NCBI GenBank assembly: GCA_017466445.1
Contig: JAFTUC010000005.1
Coordinates: 1-64,000, forward strand
Direction of reading: 5' to 3'
DNA from: Clostridia bacterium
GTDB lineage: Bacteria > Bacillota > Clostridia > Oscillospirales > CAG-272
DNA length: 64,000 bases
In this document: positions 25,427 through 32,998 of the stretch, one piece after another
How positions within the stretch are numbered: position 1 is the first letter of the stretch
How the letters are laid out: every line of letters begins with the position of its first letter
The notes under the pieces: model-generated
Database searches by the model: none
What the model saw: the letters and a program-made list of their open reading frames with translations, nothing else
Told to the model about the DNA's origin: nothing
Made by a program: the position numbers and the translations under genes

Positions 25427-26326
25427 TTACTCTTCAAAGCAATTATATTTTTGGAGCACGCATTTTCCAAGCTCGTAAAGATATCTTTCAAAGGCGTCTC
25501 TTAGCTCGATCGGTGCCGAGGCGAGGCGATCATCGCGGTCACACTTACGCCTGATATGTGCGGGAGTGAAGAAGGATCCGACCTCGAACGTGAAATATCC
25601 CTTGTAACCGATATCCAAAAGTCCGTTTATGACAGAATCAAGATTCAGCGTTCCGAGAAATGGCACAAGGTGAGAATCGTCATCTCCCATATTATCCTGA
25701 ATATGAAGTGCACGAATATGACTTCCGAGTATAGAAAGTGCCTCATCCTGCGGCATTTCCTGCATATTTGCGTGTCCGACGTCCCATACTGCGTGGAAAA
25801 GAGGGTGATCTACGCATTCTATCATACGAAGCAGGTCGGGTGCGTTATCGATCCAGTAAAGATCATCAACGCACATTTTATTGAAATTTTCGACAAGGAT
25901 ATTTACGCCGTATTTTTCAGCACATTCAAGAAGGGGCGGAAAAAACTCCCTGTTTTTCTCAAAGGTCTCCTCGGGCGATAGTCCGTGGATATATCCGGAG
26001 TGGACTACGAGATTATCTATTCCCCACATGCCGCAGGCGTCTACGCAGCGCAGCGTATCCTTCAAAAAGCTTTTATCCTCATCCTTAAGCGGAGTTCCCA
26101 TAGGCGAATGTGCCTGAACGAGCTTTATACCGATTTTGTCGGTAAAATCTGACAAGCTGCTTATATATTTTTCAAAGTCGGAGGAATATACCCCGTTTCT
26201 CATTCGGAAATCGATACCGAAATTATAATCAGCATATTTGAATCCCGCATCACGGATATGCGAAAGGGCAAATTCCTGCGAATCCGTGTACGCAAAGTAA
26301 TCTCCCGTAGTAGTGGCAAGCTTCAT
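25427..26326 (-). CDS. Sugar phosphate isomerase/epimerase, paralogue of 21762-22673
   Basis: 299 residues, with the same TIM-barrel family and overall plan as the operon isomerase: MKLATTTGDYFAY start, VVHSGYIHG, VNILVENFNK (Glu), AVWDVGHANMQE (Asp/His), ALHIQDNMGDDDSH and YFTFEVGSF (Glu). The metal ligands are conserved in both, but the C-terminal substrate-lid region differs. It is monocistronic. The pair suggests two related but non-identical sugar substrates or two successive steps. Confidence 0.8.
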   Translation of the reverse strand: MKLATTTGDYFAYTDSQEFALSHIRDAGFKYADYNFGIDFRMRNGVYSSDFEKYISSLSDFTDKIGIKLVQAHSPMGTPLKDEDKSFLKDTLRCVDACGMWGIDNLVVHSGYIHGLSPEETFEKNREFFPPLLECAEKYGVNILVENFNKMCVDDLYWIDNAPDLLRMIECVDHPLFHAVWDVGHANMQEMPQDEALSILGSHIRALHIQDNMGDDDSHLVPFLGTLNLDSVINGLLDIGYKGYFTFEVGSFFTPAHIRRKCDRDDRLASAPIELRDAFERYLYELGKCVLQKYNCFEE

Positions 26327-26446
26327 AACAAACCTCCGATATTATTAAAAGACAACCGTTAAAATCAAAATATCAACGTTTATATTATAAAATATCAAAT
26401 ACAAAAAGTCAAGTGGGCGCGGCAAAGCTTTATCGAAGCTTTCATA

Positions 26447-28072
26447 TCAAGTGGTGCGCAATTTCCTTTTCTCTTCGTTTTTGCGCTCCACGGAGCATCC
26501 CTCCGCATCAACGCTTCCGCAGTTAGTCAAGGTCAGGGTCATAGGTTTTCCCATGGAATTTCTGTTTCCCTTAAATACGATTTTATCTGCATATCCGCCC
26601 AGCAGAGGAGAATCGGTTTCAAACTCGTTATTAATAATTTTTAAGTTTCGATGGTAATACGGCTCTCTTTCACTTGGGAAGATCTCACTTACAATATTGA
26701 TCTTCGCATATTCACCAATAAAGCGGCAGTTTTCAACTGTCAGATCGGTCATAGGACCCGATTCAAACCAATAGGATGCGTCACCCGAAAGAAGGACAGG
26801 CAATTCGCTCTCACAATTTCGCATGATAACTTTGCCGCGAGATTGAAGCCTCAGATGAGAATTAGCCTTTCCGAAGATACAGTTTTCTATCAGCACGTCA
26901 CAATTCGCGGTTATATTTTCGATCAGATCTCCCGCCTGATGCTCCTCCACCCTTCGGTCGACCGTGAATTTTTGGACAGTATTGCTTACCTTCTCGATTT
27001 TTTCAACGGTATATCGCGCAAGCTCTTCCATCGTTTTTCCGCGATATACGGCGATCTCGTCTCCCACCCGATAAAGGTCGGCCGCCTGTTTTTCACAGGA
27101 AGCAAGATCCGTATAGATCACGTTTCCACAAACGTGATCTACCGTACGAAAATTGGAGTGAATATTGATAGCATCATCGATCATTCCTTCAAAAACGCTG
27201 TTCTTGATCTCAAGTCTTCCGCTAGTACCGAAGGTATGGAGCGCATCCGCAGCGTTTGTGATCAAACATGGCGACTCCTCGTCATATGTCAAGCAAAAGC
27301 CATCCAGCGTAATGTTTTGGGTCCGATAAGCATAGAAGCCCATTCCCCACCCCGACATGATACGGTAATTTTCGACAGCCAAGTTCTTGGAATCGATCGC
27401 AAAGATCCCGGAGAGGGAGCGCGTTTCGTGAGCGATCACCAATATGCGATCCTCCTTATAATATTCGGGGATCTCACCTTTAAGGAGAATATCCTCGCCG
27501 TCCGCCTCTGCCGTATAGGTATGCGGAAAAAAGCCCCAATTAGGATCGAGCACAAGTGTATTACCCATAACGCCCAAGCCGATCCCCGCGCCCTTCCGTG
27601 TCTCACGTTCAAAAACCTGATAAAAGCATCCTTTATGATTAAGCTTGCGGTTTTCCCACGTAGAGGAATACGGGATCAGACGTCCGTCCTCAATACGGCA
27701 CGGGCAGTTCTCGTTCAAGCGAAGCCTTGCGTATTCAGAAGTCGCTTCTAAAATAAGCGCCTCGGTATATGGCGGACGGTCGTAGACCACTTTGCAGTTT
27801 TTGACCGTGATGTTTTCAGAGGAATCGATCAAAAACGGCTGAATTTTCCCGTGCATAACGAGAGTCGCTCCGCAGAAATCAAAGGTGATATTCTTTTTCC
27901 CCTTGATGAGAAGAAAAACATCAAACTCATCCGTATCGTGCGCGCGGAGTGCCACGTATCTCCCATCACATACCTCGGAGGTATCCTTTTTGTAAACGTG
28001 ATATTCTTTCTTCGTTGCAACGTATTCGGTATCGCTTTCCAAAACGATACCGATTTGAAATTCCTTGGTCAT
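26447..28072 (-). CDS. GH110-like beta-helix glycosidase
   Basis: 541 residues with many beta-helix turns (NITFDFCGATLVMHG, NITVKNCKVVYDRPP, NLAVENYRIMSGWGMGFYAY, NCDVLIENCIFGKANSHLRLQSRG). The segment GMIDDAINIHSNFRT resembles the conserved Asp-Asp...Asn-x-His element of GH110 alpha-1,3-galactosidases, but the assignment rests on this and the fold only. It has no signal peptide. A GGAGGT before 28072 sets the start. It lies 25 bases after a GH-A-type glycosidase, so the two are co-transcribed and probably attack one oligosaccharide. Confidence 0.6.
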   Translation of the reverse strand: MTKEFQIGIVLESDTEYVATKKEYHVYKKDTSEVCDGRYVALRAHDTDEFDVFLLIKGKKNITFDFCGATLVMHGKIQPFLIDSSENITVKNCKVVYDRPPYTEALILEATSEYARLRLNENCPCRIEDGRLIPYSSTWENRKLNHKGCFYQVFERETRKGAGIGLGVMGNTLVLDPNWGFFPHTYTAEADGEDILLKGEIPEYYKEDRILVIAHETRSLSGIFAIDSKNLAVENYRIMSGWGMGFYAYRTQNITLDGFCLTYDEESPCLITNAADALHTFGTSGRLEIKNSVFEGMIDDAINIHSNFRTVDHVCGNVIYTDLASCEKQAADLYRVGDEIAVYRGKTMEELARYTVEKIEKVSNTVQKFTVDRRVEEHQAGDLIENITANCDVLIENCIFGKANSHLRLQSRGKVIMRNCESELPVLLSGDASYWFESGPMTDLTVENCRFIGEYAKINIVSEIFPSEREPYYHRNLKIINNEFETDSPLLGGYADKIVFKGNRNSMGKPMTLTLTNCGSVDAEGCSVERKNEEKRKLRTT

Positions 28073-28097
28073 ATATACCTCCATTATCTCCATCTCA

Positions 28098-29504
28098 TTA
28101 TAAGAAATCGCCAATTGCAATGATCAGCGGATAGTCCCTTAGCGGAAGGTGTTCAAAGTAGTACAGTCCGTTTCCCATATCCCTCATAATATCATCACCG
28201 ATCTGATAGACCGAGCCGTCCATGGGATCGATCAGCCGAGCTTTTCCCGTAATGGCACCAAGCTCAAAGCTTACAGTACCCTCATATCCCTGCACCGAGG
28301 TGAGTTCGGTTGATTTCCAATAGACAAATGCCCACGAGCCGTTTGCCTTATGAAGTGATCCGTAGATCAAGTCATCGGGAGAAGTGTCAAAGCCCTCGAT
28401 CAGTTGTGATCTTTGCACCTTGAAAATCACAGGCGCGTCTGCGGGGTTCACGTTTTCATCCAGCACGGAGCAAAGATTACGAAAAGCATAGTAAGAAGGC
28501 TTTTCTGTATAATCGCCCACGAGACTTCCCGTATTCGGATCAAACTCCGCGCCAAGCAGACCAAAGTAACCGCAGACGGTGATCGGCTTTCCTGCCTCGG
28601 CATCAAGGTTCTCCGCCATATCAACTGCCGAGAAAACCGACGTGAATTTTACCCCCGCAAGGATCTCGGCTATCATATGGCGAAGAATATATTTTGTTTG
28701 CATCATTGGGCAGGTCCGAACGTGAGAAAAAGCACCGCCACCACCGTTTTCGGACTGTGATCCGGTCTCACCCTGAATGATCTCAATATTACTGCCATAT
28801 GATCTTAAAAGTGCTTTGATGGCTCGAATCCGACGAATTGAATTACGTTCGTCATAATGGTAAGAATGGAAGGAGACCGCATCGGCAATATCCAAAATAC
28901 CGTTTGCAAATTCCTCGTTAAAGAACTCGATGGAGTCCTGATAATGCGATCCGACAATCACCTTGGCACAGGGATCGCACTCCTTGATGACCCGTCCTGT
29001 CCTCAAACAGAACTCGGTATATTCAACGGGATCCGGTCTTGTTCTCCACGTCCAATTCCCTTCCGGCTCATTCCAGATCTCATAATATTCAATCCTGCCC
29101 GCAAAATGCTTTACCGTCGCCTCGACGTAGTGAAGCCATGCGGAATACGTCCGTTCGCTTCGGATAGGGGGACAGCCCACCGCTCCGTAATATTTCTTTG
29201 CAAGATCATCATAGATCGAGTTACCGTAGCAAAGACAGAGCCAGGGCTTAAGTCCACGGCTTATCAGCTCGTCAACCTGCTCGTCCAGCCATGCAAAGTC
29301 ATAAACACCCTCCACGCGTTCGGTCTTCTGCCACCCTGATTGCAGGCGGATCCATTTAACGCCCAACGCGGCGACCTTATCATACACCATCCGAGGGTCA
29401 AAGGCATCTCTGTCCAGCTTTTCCATTCCGAGTCCCAAACGAGATCCCTTGATCTCGTGGGAAGAGCGAGGCTTGATCTCGCCCACCTTTACAAGTCGGT
29501 TCAT
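28098..29504 (-). CDS. Clan GH-A glycosidase (GH39-like)
   Basis: 468 residues. TIM barrel with acid/base Glu in YYEIWNEPEGN and a likely nucleophile Glu in IIQGETGSQ, the standard clan GH-A positions on strands 4 and 7. Early GVKWIRLQSGWQKTERVEGVYDFAWLDEQVD is typical of GH39/GH5-like enzymes. A C-terminal beta-sandwich (about 360-468) follows. There is no signal peptide. GGAGGAAAG precedes the ATG. It leads an operon with the GH110-like gene and is divergent from an AraC gene. Confidence 0.75.
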   Translation of the reverse strand: MNRLVKVGEIKPRSSHEIKGSRLGLGMEKLDRDAFDPRMVYDKVAALGVKWIRLQSGWQKTERVEGVYDFAWLDEQVDELISRGLKPWLCLCYGNSIYDDLAKKYYGAVGCPPIRSERTYSAWLHYVEATVKHFAGRIEYYEIWNEPEGNWTWRTRPDPVEYTEFCLRTGRVIKECDPCAKVIVGSHYQDSIEFFNEEFANGILDIADAVSFHSYHYDERNSIRRIRAIKALLRSYGSNIEIIQGETGSQSENGGGGAFSHVRTCPMMQTKYILRHMIAEILAGVKFTSVFSAVDMAENLDAEAGKPITVCGYFGLLGAEFDPNTGSLVGDYTEKPSYYAFRNLCSVLDENVNPADAPVIFKVQRSQLIEGFDTSPDDLIYGSLHKANGSWAFVYWKSTELTSVQGYEGTVSFELGAITGKARLIDPMDGSVYQIGDDIMRDMGNGLYYFEHLPLRDYPLIIAIGDFL

Positions 29505-29618
29505 TATTACTTTCCTCCGTTAAAATTCTTCCGCTAAAGACCGTACGGATCACGGCTCTGCCCGTTTTTTCAGTTAATAACATCAGCAACCGTTTTTCAG
29601 CGGAATTATCTCAATATC

Positions 29619-29657
29619 TTGACATTCAGAAAGAGTTTTGATATACTAAATATATCA
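29619..29657 (+). promoter_or_regulatory. Divergent promoters with perfect inverted repeat
   Basis: Plus-strand promoter: TTGACA (29619-29624), 17 bp, TATACT (29642-29647). A perfect inverted repeat TGATATA-CTAAA-TATATCA (29639-29657) covers this -10 box. On the minus strand it also covers a TATATT with a weak TTGTTC 17 bp upstream, which would serve the glycosidase operon. It is a strong candidate operator for the AraC protein. Confidence 0.65.
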
Positions 29658-29730
29658 TATTTTTCTTTGACGAACAATACAAAAACATACGAACTTTTTA
29701 TAAAATCTTACGCTATTGGAATTTAAAAGA

Positions 29731-30525
29731 ATGAAAAACGAATTGTTATTACCAACCGGTCTTATGTGCGGATATTTTGATTGCAGTGCCTTTGGATCTC
29801 TCAAGGTATCCCCCGAGCGTACTTGTGCGACGTTTGAAATCGAATTTTTTTTGGAGGACGGGAGAAATACATTTTCGGACGGAAACGTATATCCCATCCG
29901 CCGCAATTTCGCCTTGATCTGCACTCCGGGTGAAAAACGACACAGTGATCTTCCCTTCAAAACCAAGTACTTACATTTTTATGCAGAAGGAAAGCTTGCC
30001 GAAATTCTGAAAAAAGCCCCTCGTTATTTTCACGTTTCTCAAAGCCTTGAAGCAAACGCACTGCTTGATGAGATCATCACTATCCACACCGTGCAGGGAT
30101 GTGATGACATTCTTTTAAGCAGCAAATTTCTTTCATATATTTCATTGATCCTTGAAAACGCCAAATGCTCCGAGCAAGTTAACTCTGCTCAAAACGAAAC
30201 CGTAGTGCGATCTCAAGAATTTATCAAAGAGCATTATGCAGACCCAATCAAGCTTTCCGATATTGCCAAGGCAGTAAATTTAAGCCCGAATTATTTTCAC
30301 GCAGTTTTTTCGGAGGTCTGTGGGATCACGCCCCGTGAATATTTGGAGGAGTACCGCGTCAAGATCGCGCAATCGCTTTTGCTCACCACGCAGCTCACGA
30401 TTGGTGAGATCGCCGAGCAATGCGGATTTAAGAGTCAGCAATATCTGAGCGCGGTATTCAGGACAAGACTCGGATGCTCCCCCACAAGGTTCAAGCGTCA
30501 GCATCAGGATTTGTACCTAATTTAA
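29731..30525 (+). CDS. AraC-family regulator of the GH39-like/GH110-like operon
   Basis: 264 residues. The N-terminal sensing domain includes a FFLEDGRNTFSDGNVYPIRRNFALICTPGEKRH cupin-like strand set. The C-terminal double HTH (about 165-262) has LSDIAKAVNLSPNYFHAVFSEVCGITPREYLEE and IGEIAEQCGFKSQQYLSAVFRTRLGCSPTRFK. The RBS before the ATG is weak, and a TTG at 29716 is an alternative start. It is divergent from the glycosidase pair it probably controls. Confidence 0.85.
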   Translation: MKNELLLPTGLMCGYFDCSAFGSLKVSPERTCATFEIEFFLEDGRNTFSDGNVYPIRRNFALICTPGEKRHSDLPFKTKYLHFYAEGKLAEILKKAPRYFHVSQSLEANALLDEIITIHTVQGCDDILLSSKFLSYISLILENAKCSEQVNSAQNETVVRSQEFIKEHYADPIKLSDIAKAVNLSPNYFHAVFSEVCGITPREYLEEYRVKIAQSLLLTTQLTIGEIAEQCGFKSQQYLSAVFRTRLGCSPTRFKRQHQDLYLI

Positions 30526-30629
30526 CCCTAATTTGATGCTTCAACGGCAATAACGCCGGCAAAGGAGTCAAATTTAGCGAAGCTTTCCGTCATAAATTCA
30601 CTGTGTGCGCTTGCAGGCACAAATAAAAA

Positions 30630-30686
30630 GCAGAGCAATTTGAAGTGAAACCCGAATATTTCACTTCAAATATGCTCTGCCTTTTT
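30630..30686. terminator. Strong bidirectional terminator
   Basis: GCAGAGCA and TGCTCTGC plus an inner ATTTGAAGTGAAA/TTTCACTTCAAAT make a stem of about 21 bp followed by CTTTTTC, between convergent AraC and epimerase genes. Confidence 0.85.
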
Positions 30687-30699
30687 CAACGCAAGGACC

Positions 30700-31659
30700 T
30701 TATATCCTTCTTTTGATATTCGAAAGCTCGGTTTTTATTCCATACTCAACAGAATCAAAATCCTTTTCGGTAAGTCCGGTAACGCGAAGCACCTTTGACG
30801 CGTCCACGTCGCGGTTATAGCGCCTGTCATGCTTCCACGCCCATCCGCGTGCCTTGTTTGCTTGAATATCTGGATTGAACGCCAGAAACTCATCCTCACC
30901 GCACCAGCGAATATGTACACCCGTCAGCTTTTCATAGCTCTCGGAGACCTCACCCCAGGTAAGCCCGTGACCGGAATAGATCGAAAAGGCTTCTCCGATA
31001 GCATCCTTCTTGAAAAGCAGATTTGCGATCAGCTTACCCGAATTTCCTGCCCAATCAAGTCCCGCCACGTAATTTTTCGCAAGTGACGGCATAAGGAGTT
31101 CCTCGCCCTTCTCTGCCGCGCGAAGGATCCGATCGCCCGAATACATAAGAAGGTCGAGTCTAAGCTTTGAAAACGAGATAACCGGGCGAACGATAGTCCA
31201 AGGCTCGCCCGAGTGCTTACTTCTCAGGTAATCCTCGCATCTTGCCTTTGAAACGGCATATTTTTCATTTTCGAGGAAATCCCGATCGGTGATAACATCA
31301 AGAAGTCTGGGTGCCTCTTCCGTTATCGGATGCTGCATATCCGCATAAACTCTGTAGGACGAGAGAAAGATCAGATGATCGGTGTTTTTAATAAGAAGCG
31401 GATGGATTTTATCGTAATCCTCGACCTCATTATAGTGAATGAAATTAACGATGCCGTCGTAACGTGTCTTGGAAAACAGATCGCTTAAAAACTCACCTGT
31501 TGCCATACTGCGGTGAAAGGTAAGACGCTCATTATCGGACACCTTCTCCTCGGGGCAAATAACGTCTACGCTCGCTCCGAGACGGAGAAGCTCTTTGGAA
31601 ACGTACGTACCGAGAGTGCCTCCGCCCGCGATAAGCAAAACTTTTTTATCGGTATACAT
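30700..31659 (-). CDS. NAD-dependent epimerase/dehydratase (extended SDR-like)
   Basis: 319 residues. The Rossmann glycine loop is IAGGGTLGTYV at 10-20. FLSSYRVYAD and KYAVSKARCEDYL give Ser, Tyr and Lys near the catalytic positions; the usual YxxxK appears as YAVSK. Later segments (WGEVSESYEKLTGV, WKHDRRYNRDVDASKVLRVTG) resemble nucleotide-sugar epimerases and SDR proteins that act on reduced sugars. It is divergent from an AraC gene that likely controls it. Confidence 0.75.
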   Translation of the reverse strand: MYTDKKVLLIAGGGTLGTYVSKELLRLGASVDVICPEEKVSDNERLTFHRSMATGEFLSDLFSKTRYDGIVNFIHYNEVEDYDKIHPLLIKNTDHLIFLSSYRVYADMQHPITEEAPRLLDVITDRDFLENEKYAVSKARCEDYLRSKHSGEPWTIVRPVISFSKLRLDLLMYSGDRILRAAEKGEELLMPSLAKNYVAGLDWAGNSGKLIANLLFKKDAIGEAFSIYSGHGLTWGEVSESYEKLTGVHIRWCGEDEFLAFNPDIQANKARGWAWKHDRRYNRDVDASKVLRVTGLTEKDFDSVEYGIKTELSNIKRRI

Positions 31660-31684
31660 AATAAAACCTCCTTTTTTATTATTT

Positions 31685-31720
31685 TAACATATTGACAAGC
31701 TGTTAAAAATATGTTATTCT
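31685..31720 (+). promoter_or_regulatory. AraC promoter with overlapping inverted repeat
   Basis: TTGACA (31692-31697), 17 bp, TATTCT (31715-31720). The 9-bp arms TAACATATT (31685-31693) and AATATGTTA (31708-31716) form a perfect inverted repeat with a 14-bp spacer that overlaps both boxes. Candidate operator shared with the divergent epimerase gene. Confidence 0.6.
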
Positions 31721-31765
31721 CTCCTCGCAGTATATTATTCTACACACAAAAGCGAGGATTTCAAC

Positions 31766-32521
31766 ATGAACGACGCAGTATTCTGCAAAAATTTCCGTTT
31801 TAATGAATTTTCCTTCTCAGAAACCGCTCACAGAGACAACAGTCGCGGAATAGATTTTCATTTTATAGGATTCATAAAGCACGGAAAAGGACGTATAGTA
31901 TCTGAAGGAAAGATCCTTGAGATAAACGAAAACGAGATGTTTTACATCCCCAAGGGGTGCAAGTATCACTCGTGGTGGATCGCGGACGGTTACGTATGCT
32001 TTGATTCTATCGGATTTTTGTATTTCCCCTCCTACGCCTCCAACGGATATGCTCTCCAAAAGATAGATTATGACGACGCTTTATTCAATGCATTTTTACC
32101 TTTATCTAAAAGCAAGGCGGTAAATACCACGTCGATCGGAGATCTTTATCATTTTCTCGGAATGGCAGAATCGGTGCTTACCTTATCGCCTACGAGCAGA
32201 GACGTAGAGATCTACGAAAAGCTGCTTCTTCACATGCACAGAGATCCTAAGCTTACGATCCCCGAATACGCTACTTTCTGTGAGGTTAGCGAATCTCTTC
32301 TCTACCGTTACGTGAAAAAGGTCTCGGGAAAATCACCAAACAATCTGCGTCAGGAGATATTATGTCAAAAAGCGGCCGAGCTTTTGTTGACTACAAACCA
32401 CACAATAGAAGAAATATGCGACAAGCTCGGATTCAGCTCTGCCGCATATTTCAGAAAGGTCTTTGAAAGTATTTACAAAAAAGCGCCGTCTCAAATGCGC
32501 AAGGAAATATACACGGTATAG
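31766..32521 (+). CDS. AraC-family regulator
   Basis: 251 residues. The sensing domain contains DFHFIGFIKHGKGRIVSEGKILEINENEMFYIPKGCKYHSWW. The C-terminal double HTH (about 155-250) has IPEYATFCEVSESLLYRYVKKVSGKSPNNLRQ and IEEICDKLGFSSAAYFRKVFESIYKKAPSQMRK. It is divergent from the epimerase gene, with a perfect inverted repeat between them. Nothing downstream on the same strand is obviously co-transcribed. Confidence 0.85.
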   Translation: MNDAVFCKNFRFNEFSFSETAHRDNSRGIDFHFIGFIKHGKGRIVSEGKILEINENEMFYIPKGCKYHSWWIADGYVCFDSIGFLYFPSYASNGYALQKIDYDDALFNAFLPLSKSKAVNTTSIGDLYHFLGMAESVLTLSPTSRDVEIYEKLLLHMHRDPKLTIPEYATFCEVSESLLYRYVKKVSGKSPNNLRQEILCQKAAELLLTTNHTIEEICDKLGFSSAAYFRKVFESIYKKAPSQMRKEIYTV

Positions 32522-32934
32522 CTACGGTTGATGCCAAACAAGGCATTTAACAAGCATCTGTTTCCCTTGCGTCTCCCTTATATATTAAAAGAGCAAGAAT
32601 CACCGCACAGATACTTGGTATTATCTTCCCGATCATACGACAGCAATCAGAAAGTCATACCGTTGATACCTTTTCACTGTTCACTATTGCTTCCAAAAAA
32701 AATTTCTCTGCGCAACTCTCAAACGGTTCAATAAAGAATACACATTCATCATAAGTTTTTGTACCCTCTAAAATTACACTACTCTCAAACTGACCACAAT
32801 TATATCATTGCTATAGATAGCAATAATCAACCTAAGTCAATAAGGATTAGCTGAAACACATAAATATCCGTTTTTGAAGATAAAATAGAAATAACCTAAG
32901 CAATGTGTGAATTGATAAACGACTATATACCATA
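32522..32934. other. Intergenic stretch without recognised gene
   Basis: About 410 AT-rich bases. Short open frames on both strands lack Shine-Dalgarno sites and family resemblance; the most coding-like is a 29-codon hydrophobic frame on the minus strand near 32550-32640. No RNA element or repeat recognised. Confidence 0.5.
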
Positions 32935-32963
32935 TTGACTTTTATACACATACGTGATATAAT
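32935..32963 (+). promoter_or_regulatory. Promoter of GH38 gene
   Basis: TTGACT (32935-32940), 17-bp spacer, TATAAT (32958-32963), 35 bases before the start codon. Confidence 0.8.
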
Positions 32964-32998
32964 AACTACAAACCACTATATTAACGGAGAATGCTGAA

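Noticed and set aside
26651-27751. 366-codon open frame on the plus strand
   Set aside because: Antisense shadow of the GH110-like gene, with no RBS and low-complexity composition.
32528-32734. 68-codon frame on the plus strand after the AraC gene
   Set aside because: No Shine-Dalgarno and no recognisable protein pattern; treated as intergenic.
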